A stretch of 64,000 nt of DNA from Flavonifractor sp. An82 (GTDB lineage: Bacteria; Bacillota; Clostridia; Oscillospirales; Oscillospiraceae), in contig NZ_NFHG01000006.1 in assembly GCF_002159265.1 (NCBI RefSeq), positions 115,005 to 179,004 of the forward strand. Direction: 5' to 3'. Made by a program: the position numbers and the translations under genes. The notes beneath the pieces are model-generated. The model had not been told where the DNA came from, searched no databases, and was given only the letters and a program-made list of their open reading frames with translations. Positions 1 to 6,797 of the stretch are shown piece after piece (position 1 is the stretch's first letter; every line of letters begins with the position of its first letter).

Positions 1-239
1 ATGTTGGCCAGGAAGCAGGTGGTCTTGACCACCCGGTCAAAGCCCACGCCGGCAGCCTCCAGGATGGCGCCCACATTCTTGCAGCTCATCTCGGCCTGAG
101 CACTGATCCCCTCGGGCATGGTGCCGGTGGCGGGGTCCACAGGAAGCTGGCCGGAAGTAATGACCTGGGAAGCGGTCTCGTAGCCCTGAGAGTAGGGGCC
201 GATGGCGCCGGGGGCGCGGTCGGTAACAATGATCTTCAT
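1..239 (-). CDS. ridA: RidA family 2-iminobutanoate/2-iminopropanoate deaminase (3' end outside window)
   Basis: The 79 visible residues begin MKIIVTDRAPGAIGPYSQGY and continue with the SGQLPVDPATG segment typical of the N-terminal half of RidA/YjgF proteins. The gene runs off the left edge of the window, so about a third of the usual 125 residues is missing. The ATG at 239 follows a GGAGG at about 247-251. RidA hydrolyses reactive enamine/imine products of PLP enzymes, such as 2-aminoacrylate released from cysteine or serine. That fits its place downstream of a MalY-type C-S lyase and a symporter on the same strand. Family assignment is firm; the link to cysteine breakdown is inferred from neighbours. 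Confidence 0.88.
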   Translation of the reverse strand, partial: MKIIVTDRAPGAIGPYSQGYETASQVITSGQLPVDPATGTMPEGISAQAEMSCKNVGAILEAAGVGFDRVVKTTCFLAN

Positions 240-328
240 AAAAATACCTCCAGAGAATCGTTTGTGTGATCAGCCGCATTCCGGGGAGGGAATGCTTCTG
301 TCTAAGATATAGGATAGGGGGTGTTCTG

Positions 329-1486
329 TCAAGTGCTGCTGCGGGCCTTCTTCAGCCAGTCCTTGCCCTCCACGATGCGGGCTACCATCATGGAAGCAAT
401 GGTGTCGCCGGAGGCGTTCAGGCAGGTGGCGGCGGGGTCGAAGAGGAAGCCCAGGGTGGCGATGAGGGGGAAGGCCTCGGCGGGGAAGCCGAACATGCTG
501 ACGATGAGCATCTCGCCCACCAGGCCGCCGCCGGGAGCACCGGAGAGCACGAAGGCGGAGAGAATGGCCACCAGAATGGCCATAGCGTAGGTTCCAACGC
601 CGGTGAAGGGCATCTGGAACACACCGAAGAGGAAGGCGATCTTGGTGATGGAGCTGAGGACGGAGCCGTCCATGTGCATGGTGCAGCCCATGGGCAGCAC
701 GATGTCGCTGATATCCTCGGGAACGCCGATCTTGGCGCAGGCTTCCTTATTGACAGGCAGGGTGGCGGCGGAGCTCTGGGTGGCAAAGGCGGTAACGGCT
801 GGGGTGAGGATGTGCTTGACCATCCGCTTGACGCCCTGGGTACCGCCGGCGAAGAAGGCGTAGAGGGGGAAGAAGATCACCACATAGAGCAGGCAGAGAG
901 GATAGTATACCACCATGGACCGGCCGTAGTCGCCGATGATCTCGGGGCCGTACTCAGCCACCAGGTTGGCGAAATAGGCGCCCAGGCCGATGGGGGCGAT
1001 GATCATGATGACGCTGACGAACTTCATGATGATGCTGTTGAGGTTGTTGAGCAGCTTGCCCATGGGGCTGTCCTCGCCGCCGCAGGCCGCTACGCAGAAG
1101 CCGAAAATGATGGCAAAGATGATCAGGGGCAGCATGTTGCTCTTGCTCAGCAGCTTGGAGAAATCATCCACCGTCAGGGCGCCTACAATCATGTCGCTGG
1201 CGCTCTGCATCTCACCCATTTCGGTGGTGGTCATAGCGATGCTGGTGCCGGCAGAGGGGCTGAACAGGTTGACCCAGAGCAGAACGCAGATGCCGGCCAC
1301 TGCGCCGGTAATGAGGAAGCAGCCGATGGTGCCTCCCAGGATCTTACCCAGCCGCTTCATATTGGCCATGCCGCCCACTGCGGAGGCGATGGAGATGAAC
1401 ACCAGAGGTACCACAATGGTGAACATCAGGTTGAGAAAGATCTGGCCAATAGGCTTCAGACCCTGACCCAGCGTCGGGTTCACCAC
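329..1486 (-). CDS. Dicarboxylate/amino acid:cation symporter (DAACS family), N-terminus interrupted
   Basis: A membrane protein of the glutamate/aspartate/cystine:Na+ or H+ symporter family (GltP, SstT and TcyP relatives). It contains the re-entrant loop signature FATQSSAATLPV and the following GCTMHMDGS segment, plus many hydrophobic segments. The open frame begins at a GTG (1486) with no ribosome binding site and would lose the first part of TM1. Thirty-one codons upstream in the same frame lies an ATG (1577-1579) with a good AGGAG site, but its fifth codon is TAA (1565-1567) inside a T3A7 run. Reading through would add MSTV-x-KKQSLWQQYRLPILLLAG, a normal N-terminus for this family. The gene may therefore be a recent pseudogene, carry a sequence error, or be expressed in an unusual way. 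It follows malY in the same transcript. L-cystine or serine is a plausible substrate, by context only. Confidence 0.8.
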   Translation of the reverse strand: MVNPTLGQGLKPIGQIFLNLMFTIVVPLVFISIASAVGGMANMKRLGKILGGTIGCFLITGAVAGICVLLWVNLFSPSAGTSIAMTTTEMGEMQSASDMIVGALTVDDFSKLLSKSNMLPLIIFAIIFGFCVAACGGEDSPMGKLLNNLNSIIMKFVSVIMIIAPIGLGAYFANLVAEYGPEIIGDYGRSMVVYYPLCLLYVVIFFPLYAFFAGGTQGVKRMVKHILTPAVTAFATQSSAATLPVNKEACAKIGVPEDISDIVLPMGCTMHMDGSVLSSITKIAFLFGVFQMPFTGVGTYAMAILVAILSAFVLSGAPGGGLVGEMLIVSMFGFPAEAFPLIATLGFLFDPAATCLNASGDTIASMMVARIVEGKDWLKKARSST

Positions 1487-1631
1487 GCCGATGATGGAGC
1501 CGATGGCGATGCCCGCCAGCAGCAGGATGGGCAGGCGGTATTGCTGCCACAGGGACTGCTTTTTTTAAACAGTAGACATAACACGATCTCCTTTTCTCTA
1601 TTTCAGTAGGACGTTTTGGAAGAGGGGAGGG

Positions 1632-2801
1632 TTACAGTGCGTTGACAGCGCGCTCCAGCTGGCCCAGGGCCTGCTCCAGTACGCTGCGGGGGCAGGCGGC
1701 GTTGAGCCGCATGAAGCCGTCCAGGCTGCGGCAGAAGGAGCAGCCGTCGTTGAGGCCCAGGCCGGCCTTGTGGATCATGAAGTCGTGAAGGGCGTCGTTA
1801 TCCAGCCCCAGCTCCCGGCAGTCCAGCCACATCAGGTAGGTGGCGTCGGGGGCATAGGTCTTGATCTTGGGGATGCGGGTCTTGCAGTAGTCCACCACAT
1901 AGTCAAAATTGGCGGACAGATAAGGGAGCAGCTGCTCCAGCCACTCTTCACCGTGGTTGAAAGCGGCCTCCATGGCGGTGAGGGAGAAGGCGTTGTTGCG
2001 GTGGATGTCCATGTTCATCCAATAGCGGTCAAAGACCTCCTTCATGTGGGCGTTGGGGAAGACCACGGTGGAGGCCTGGAGACCCGCCAGATTGAAGGTC
2101 TTGGTGCCCGAGATGCCGGTCACCACATACTGAGCGATTTCCGGGGAGAGGGTGGCCACCGGGGTGTGCCGCTTGCCGTGGAAGATGAGGTCGGAGTGGA
2201 TCTCATCGGAGAAAAGGACCACATGATGCTTCATGCACAGCTCCGCCATCCGGCGCAGCTCCTCCGGAGTCCACACGATACCCAGAGGATTATGGGGATT
2301 GCACAGCAGAAACAGGTCGGCCTGGGTGAGCTTTTCCTCAAAATCCGCCCAGTCCATCTCCCATTTGCCGTCCCGCTCCACAAACTGGTTCTCCAGCACC
2401 TTCCGGTTCCAGGCCTCCGTCATATCGTAGAACTCGGAGTACACCGGGGTCTGGATAAGCACGCTGCCCCCCTCGGGCGTGAAGAGCTTGACCATGGCGC
2501 TGATGGACTGGACCACACCCAGGCTGTAGCTCATGAGGGCGGGGTCGATCTCCCAGTTGTTGCGGCGCTTCTGCCAGCCCCGTACCGCCTCAAAGTAGCT
2601 GGCCGGGCGGCTGGTGTAGCCCCAGATGCCCTCCTGAGCCCGCGCAGTCAGGGCGTCGATCACAGGCTGGGCGGTTTTGAAGTCCATGTCGGCAATCCAC
2701 AGGGGGATCACCTGGTCAGTGCCGAATTTTTTGATCCGCTCGTCATATTTGGCCGCGCAGTTGCCGCTGCGATCCACGACGACGTCAAAGTTGTACTTCA
2801 T
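1632..2801 (-). CDS. malY: MalY/PatB family PLP-dependent C-S lyase (cystathionine beta-lyase type)
   Basis: A fold-type I aminotransferase-like enzyme of 389 residues. It has the MalY/PatB opening with IPLWIADMDF near residues 32-41, the NPHNPLG motif near 168-174, SDEIHSD near 198-204, and the PLP lysine in SGTKTFNLAG (Lys234). Members cleave C-S bonds of cystathionine, cysteine or related thioethers, giving thiol or sulfide, pyruvate and ammonia. I chose ATG 2801 rather than the GTG two codons upstream because GGATGG is better spaced for it. A sigma-54-type promoter core lies at 2865-2879 upstream. The symporter and ridA follow on the same strand with no terminator between, suggesting an operon. 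Exact substrate is not decidable from sequence. Confidence 0.88.
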   Translation of the reverse strand: MKYNFDVVVDRSGNCAAKYDERIKKFGTDQVIPLWIADMDFKTAQPVIDALTARAQEGIWGYTSRPASYFEAVRGWQKRRNNWEIDPALMSYSLGVVQSISAMVKLFTPEGGSVLIQTPVYSEFYDMTEAWNRKVLENQFVERDGKWEMDWADFEEKLTQADLFLLCNPHNPLGIVWTPEELRRMAELCMKHHVVLFSDEIHSDLIFHGKRHTPVATLSPEIAQYVVTGISGTKTFNLAGLQASTVVFPNAHMKEVFDRYWMNMDIHRNNAFSLTAMEAAFNHGEEWLEQLLPYLSANFDYVVDYCKTRIPKIKTYAPDATYLMWLDCRELGLDNDALHDFMIHKAGLGLNDGCSFCRSLDGFMRLNAACPRSVLEQALGQLERAVNAL

Positions 2802-2864
2802 ATGCACATACCATCCTTTCCGTTTGGCTTGCTTTTGTATTGCCTCTCAACGCCCCTGTTTAAA

Positions 2865-2879
2865 AGCAAGCGCCATGCC
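2865..2879 (-). promoter_or_regulatory. Sigma-54 (-24/-12) promoter of malY-symporter-ridA
   Basis: On the minus strand this reads GGCATGGCGCTTGCT, with GG, exactly ten bases, then GC, as required for RpoN promoters. The identical 15-mer occurs on the plus strand at 5319-5333 in front of the cysteine desulfidase gene. The predicted start would be about 50 nt upstream of the malY ATG. The adjacent gene encodes a sigma-54 activator. Confidence 0.75.
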
Positions 2880-2962
2880 TGATTGGCCTGCACATGGTAT
2901 ATTTTCTTTCATAAAGCCGTATTTTGTTTATATTATCTAAGTTTTAGAGATTCTATTTATGC

Positions 2963-3017
2963 AAGAACTCCATTGGAACCCGGTATGATCTGCCGGGCTC
3001 CAATGGAGTTCTTTTTT
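2963..3017. terminator. Strong stem-loop between malY and the sigma-54 regulator gene
   Basis: Two 21-base arms (2963-2983 and 2993-3013) pair with a single mismatch around a 9-base loop. On the plus strand the stem is followed by a T run (3012-3017). On the minus strand, where both neighbouring genes lie, the T run is absent, so it is a weaker terminator for the regulator. It sits between the candidate activator sites (3017-3056) and the malY sigma-54 promoter. Confidence 0.6.
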
Positions 3018-3056
3018 AAAATGGTTATAGGGCGACCTATTTTATAAAATGGTTAC
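3017..3056 (-). promoter_or_regulatory. Candidate upstream activator sites for malY promoter
   Basis: Two copies of AACCATTTTA are seen on the minus strand (about 3017-3026 and 3045-3054). Similar GACCARTTWA elements occur upstream of the second sigma-54 promoter at 5179-5190 and 5199-5210. They are 140-180 nt upstream of the malY promoter, a normal distance for enhancer sites. This is inference from sequence similarity only. Confidence 0.35.
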
Positions 3057-3075
3057 CCCAAAAACCTGTTTTTGA

Positions 3076-5160
3076 TTATTCAGATGTGTGGGACAGCTTC
3101 TGGGCCAGAAGCCGCCCGTTGGAGGTCAGGCCGGTTCCGCCCCGGCCCCGGGTCACATGGACCAGGCCCTGCTGATCCAGACTCTGGAGGATGCGGCGGA
3201 TTTCCTGCTGGGAGCAGGATAGTCCGGACTCTTTGGCCGCCTTCAACAGGCTCTCCCGTCCTGCGTTGGAGCCGCTCTGATCGGCCTGGTAGAGCTGGAG
3301 GAGCACAAATTCCTGATCCTCCGGGGGATACTCTTTTAAATAGGTAAGGCCGGGCAGAGACGGGGCGGAGGAAGTGGCGCGGCTGCTGTCGGCCACAGGG
3401 AGGTAGTGGAACGTGGGAGGCAGGTCCTGGGGCGTGATGACCGGGCTGCCCACATAGCTGAAGTACTCCACCACATTGCGCAGCTCACGGATGTTGCCCC
3501 GCCACTGGTGGGTGAGCAGAAGCTGCCTGACCTCGGGGGAGAGGGTGAAGGAAGCCCCGCTGTCGCTGCGGAACTGGTCGATGAGCGTCAGCAGATCCTG
3601 ACCCCGCTCCCGCAGAGGCGGGATCAGGACGGGAAGGGTGTTCAGGCGGTAGTAGAGGTCCCGGCGGAAGCTGCCCTCCTCCACCCGCTGTTCCAGATCT
3701 TCGTTGGTGGCGGCCACAATACGTACATCCACGGAGATGATACGGTTGCCTCCCACACGCATGATTTCCCGCTCCTGGAGGACCCGCAGCAGCTTGCACT
3801 GGAGGGCGGTGCTCATGCCCTCCACCTCATCCAGAAACAGGGTGCCCTTGTGGGCGAATTCAAACAGGCCGGGCTTACCGCCCTTGCGGGCGCCGGTAAA
3901 GGCACCCTCCTCGTAGCCGAACAGCTCACTCTCCAGCAGGTTTTCCGGCATGGCGGCACAGTTGATGGCCACAAAGGGGCTGGAGGAGCGGGGAGAGGCG
4001 TTGTGGATGGAATGGGCAAACAGCTCCTTGCCGGTGCCGGTCTCGCCGATGAGCAGGATGGGCAGCTGGGTCTGGGACATCTTCTTCAGCATGGTCATGC
4101 AGCGCATCAGGGCGGGAGAATTGCCCCGCACGTCGGCAAAGGTGTACTTGGCACGGTGCCCCTTGTGGAGCAGCTGGGTGCGCAGCTCGTTCTGCCGATT
4201 TTCCGCGTCGGAGAAGCGCTGCACCGTGGCGAAGGCACCGATGCAGCTGCCGCTGCGCAGCACGGGGGCCACCGTCACATTCATGTTCACTCCGCCCACG
4301 TTGACCACCCGGGCGGGCTGGGCCCGCTCCTCTTTCAGACAGGTCTCGAAGGGAATGAAGGGATAGATCTGGTTGGCGGGCTGCTGGAGGGCGTCCATAC
4401 GGGGGATGCCGGTGAGCTCCTCCATCTTTCGGTTGCAGGCAAATACTTCTCCGTGCTCGTTGACGCCCACCAGGCCCTCGTCCAGGATCTCCATCAGCAT
4501 ATCGAACTGACTCTCCAGCCGCAGTCCCCGGGAGAAGATCCGGTCAAAGCTGTAGGTGTTGGTGGCTACACTCTCCTGATATTGCTTGAAGGCCTCCGAC
4601 TCCAGCAAATCCTCAAAGCCCAGCCGCAGGGCGGCTTCAATCATGGTGGAGCTGGTGCACACCCGCTGGCCGATGTCGATGATTTCCCGGGCCCCCTCCG
4701 GCACATAGCGGGACTCCATGGGGGTGATGACGTAGTCATACCGGGACATATCCGGCACCGGCGCGCCGGGGTGATACAGGTCCATTACCAGCTGGTTCAC
4801 CCCCAGCTGATTGAGGCGGGTGACCGCCTCCCGGCACATTTTCTGGCTCAGGTTGACGAAAAGGGCCCGCTTGCCCGGGGGCAGAGCCTGGAGCTGACGG
4901 ATCACCGACCAGCGGAAGGTCACCTGGACCTCCATCATCTCACCGTCGATGGGGACATACTGATGAAGGTCGCCCACCGTGTCAAAGGCGTCGGTGGAGA
5001 TCATGTAAAGGGCATAGCGCCGGACCATATGGGTCACAGACTCGTCCCGCACGCTGTAGGCGTCCACCGATACCCGGTCCCCGAACAAGTCCCGGACCTG
5101 CTGGGCGTAAAATTGCCCGGCCAGCGTATCCAGGGAGATCACGGCGATCTCTTTCTTCAT
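3076..5160 (-). CDS. Sigma-54-dependent transcriptional activator (PAS-AAA+-wHTH)
   Basis: A bacterial enhancer-binding protein of 694 residues. Residues 1-210 form an N-terminal sensory region of the kind seen in PrpR-like regulators (not recognised with certainty), followed by a PAS domain at about 222-320. The AAA+ domain has Walker A GETGTGKE (372-379), the sigma-54 contact loop GAFTGA (419-424) and Walker B LFLDEVE (441-447). The C-terminus is not the usual Fis helix-turn-helix; the last 100 residues (QQEIRRILQSLDQQGLV) look like a winged helix. The ATG at 5160 follows a GGGGGG stretch. It lies between two operons that each have a -24/-12 promoter with an identical core, so it probably activates both, in response to cysteine or a related metabolite. 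The ligand is inferred from context. Confidence 0.93.
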   Translation of the reverse strand: MKKEIAVISLDTLAGQFYAQQVRDLFGDRVSVDAYSVRDESVTHMVRRYALYMISTDAFDTVGDLHQYVPIDGEMMEVQVTFRWSVIRQLQALPPGKRALFVNLSQKMCREAVTRLNQLGVNQLVMDLYHPGAPVPDMSRYDYVITPMESRYVPEGAREIIDIGQRVCTSSTMIEAALRLGFEDLLESEAFKQYQESVATNTYSFDRIFSRGLRLESQFDMLMEILDEGLVGVNEHGEVFACNRKMEELTGIPRMDALQQPANQIYPFIPFETCLKEERAQPARVVNVGGVNMNVTVAPVLRSGSCIGAFATVQRFSDAENRQNELRTQLLHKGHRAKYTFADVRGNSPALMRCMTMLKKMSQTQLPILLIGETGTGKELFAHSIHNASPRSSSPFVAINCAAMPENLLESELFGYEEGAFTGARKGGKPGLFEFAHKGTLFLDEVEGMSTALQCKLLRVLQEREIMRVGGNRIISVDVRIVAATNEDLEQRVEEGSFRRDLYYRLNTLPVLIPPLRERGQDLLTLIDQFRSDSGASFTLSPEVRQLLLTHQWRGNIRELRNVVEYFSYVGSPVITPQDLPPTFHYLPVADSSRATSSAPSLPGLTYLKEYPPEDQEFVLLQLYQADQSGSNAGRESLLKAAKESGLSCSQQEIRRILQSLDQQGLVHVTRGRGGTGLTSNGRLLAQKLSHTSE

Positions 5161-5178
5161 GGAAGGTCCCCCCTTTTT

Positions 5179-5210
5179 GACCAGTTAACCTGTTGTTTGA
5201 CCAATTTAAT
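5179..5210 (+). promoter_or_regulatory. Candidate upstream activator sites for the desulfidase promoter
   Basis: GACCAGTTAACC at 5179 and GACCAATTTAAT at 5199 are exactly 20 bp apart, two helical turns, and lie 110-140 nt upstream of the sigma-54 promoter. They resemble the pair upstream of malY. The site also overlaps the regulator's own upstream region, so autoregulation is possible. Confidence 0.35.
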
Positions 5211-5317
5211 AGTATAATGCCCCCAAAAAACCAATTCGTCAAGTCAAATTTTCCAGAAGCAGGCATAATAAATTTGAATTTTCCGGTTATGGGGGCTCCA
5301 AAGGATGCCAAATAAAT

Positions 5318-5333
5318 TGGCATGGCGCTTGCT
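5318..5333 (+). promoter_or_regulatory. Sigma-54 (-24/-12) promoter of the cysteine desulfidase gene
   Basis: TGGCATGGCGCTTGCT matches the RpoN consensus TGGCAC-N5-TTGC, with GG and GC ten bases apart. The last 15 bases are identical to the malY promoter core on the other strand (2865-2879). The predicted start near 5344 leaves a leader of about 55 nt before the ATG at 5399. Confidence 0.82.
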
Positions 5334-5398
5334 CATATACGGGGATGAAGAAAACGGTGACCAGTTTGGCAGGTCATCCATAAAAAGGAGAGGTCATT

Positions 5399-6694
5399 AT
5401 GCAGTTGACAAAGGAAGAAATGCTCACGCTGCTCCGCCAGGAGGTGGTCCCCGCCCTGGGCTGCACCGAGCCTGTGTGCGTGGCCCTGTGTGCGGCGGAT
5501 GCCTACCACGCCATCGGCGGCCAGGTGGTGTCCATCAAGATGGAGGTCAACCCCGGCATCTATAAAAACGGCATGTCGGTGGGTATCCCCGGCTTTAACC
5601 GGGTAGGCCTGAAATATGCCGCCGCCCTGGGCGCCTGCCTGGGCAATCCGGAGAAGGGCCTGCAGCTGCTGGAGGAGATCAACAGCATCGTCAGCAAGGA
5701 GGCCACCCGGCTGGTGGAGGACAAGCAGGTCATTGTCTCCATCGCCGAGGAGGAGACCCAGCTGTACGCCCATGCCGAGATCATCACCACCCGGGGCATC
5801 GGTATCAGCACCATCCGGGGCACCCACTCCAATATCGTCTACACCAGCGCCAACAATGAGGTGCTCTTTGAAAAGGAGTACAGCGTGGACAGCGAGGACG
5901 CCCTCCATGAGAAGCTGAAGTCCATGACGGTGGCCCAGATCCGGGAGCTGGTGGACAGCGCCAGCGAAGAGGAGCTGGCCTTCATGCTGGAGGGGGCGGA
6001 GATGAACGAGGCCCTGTCCGACTACGGTCTGGAGAATCGGCTGGGCATCGGCATTGCCGACACCCTGAAAAATCAGCTGGGCACCGATATTCTGGGCAGC
6101 AGCCTGATGACCAACACCATGGTGCGGGTGGCCTCCAGCGCCGAGGGCCGTATGTCCGGCTGCCCCTACGCGGTGATGAGCAGCGCGGGCAGCGGCAACC
6201 ACGGCATCACCGCCATCATCCCTGTGGTGGAGCTGGCCAAGCACCTGGGAGCGAGCCGGGAGGCCACAGAAAAGGCCCTGGCCTTCTCCCATATGCTCAA
6301 CGTCTACATCAAGCTCTTCACCGGCAAGCTGAGCGCCACCTGCGGCTGCGGCGTGTCCGCCGCCGCCGCTGCCAGCGCCGCCATGGTGTGGCTGCTGGGG
6401 GGCACCGACGCCCAGATCGGGGCCGCCATCATCAACATGAGCGGCAACCTCACCGGCATGATCTGTGACGGCGGCAAGATCGGCTGTGCCCTCAAGCTGG
6501 CCACCGCCACCAGCGCCGCTATCATGAGCGCCTATCTGGCGGTGGGCGGCGTGGTGGTCAGCGCCAGCGACGGTATCTGCGCGGCTACCCCGGAGCAGGC
6601 CATCCGGAACATGGGCCTGGTCAGCACCCCCGGCATGGTCCAGACCGATAAGACCATTCTAAGCATCATGATGGACAAGGATCAGAACGGCTGA
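5399..6694 (+). CDS. cyuA: L-cysteine desulfidase / serine dehydratase alpha family (UPF0597, YhaM/CyuA)
   Basis: A 431-residue protein of the iron-sulfur-dependent L-serine/L-cysteine lyase superfamily. It has the opening [10 protein letters not shown] (Cys22), [18 protein letters not shown] (Cys255), CGCGVSAAA (Cys315, Cys317) and [15 protein letters not shown] (Cys356, Cys363). These cysteines and the SGNHG motif are the conserved cluster and substrate-site positions of this family. CyuA converts L-cysteine to sulfide, ammonia and pyruvate anaerobically; serine as substrate is the alternative. The ATG is preceded by AAGGAGAGG. Expression is probably from the sigma-54 promoter at 5318, and a strong terminator follows. 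The presence of a MalY C-S lyase, RidA and a symporter beside it supports a cysteine-degradation role. Confidence 0.86.
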   Translation: MQLTKEEMLTLLRQEVVPALGCTEPVCVALCAADAYHAIGGQVVSIKMEVNPGIYKNGMSVGIPGFNRVGLKYAAALGACLGNPEKGLQLLEEINSIVSKEATRLVEDKQVIVSIAEEETQLYAHAEIITTRGIGISTIRGTHSNIVYTSANNEVLFEKEYSVDSEDALHEKLKSMTVAQIRELVDSASEEELAFMLEGAEMNEALSDYGLENRLGIGIADTLKNQLGTDILGSSLMTNTMVRVASSAEGRMSGCPYAVMSSAGSGNHGITAIIPVVELAKHLGASREATEKALAFSHMLNVYIKLFTGKLSATCGCGVSAAAAASAAMVWLLGGTDAQIGAAIINMSGNLTGMICDGGKIGCALKLATATSAAIMSAYLAVGGVVVSASDGICAATPEQAIRNMGLVSTPGMVQTDKTILSIMMDKDQNG

Positions 6695-6698
6695 GCCC

Positions 6699-6733
6699 AA
6701 AGGCGGCCCCCGCGGACAGCGGGGGCCGCCTTT
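6699..6733 (+). terminator. Rho-independent terminator after the desulfidase gene
   Basis: A long GC-rich stem (AAAGGCGGCCCCCGC against GCGGGGGCCGCCTTT) begins a few bases after the stop codon and ends in TTT. Confidence 0.8.
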
Positions 6734-6738
6734 GTCCA

Positions 6739-6767
6739 TTGTGCCGGAGCGGTAAATATGCTATAAT
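6739..6767 (+). promoter_or_regulatory. Sigma-A promoter of addB
   Basis: TTGTGC at 6739-6744 and TATAAT at 6762-6767 are separated by 17 bases. The addB ATG is 30 nt further on, after AAAGGAGGG. Confidence 0.75.
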
Positions 6768-6797
6768 CTCACCACTGACCGGAAAGGAGGGATCCAT

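Noticed and set aside
266..1609. A 447-codon plus-strand frame overlapping the symporter
   Set aside because: It is antisense to the symporter, has extreme Gly/His/Ala content and no ribosome site.
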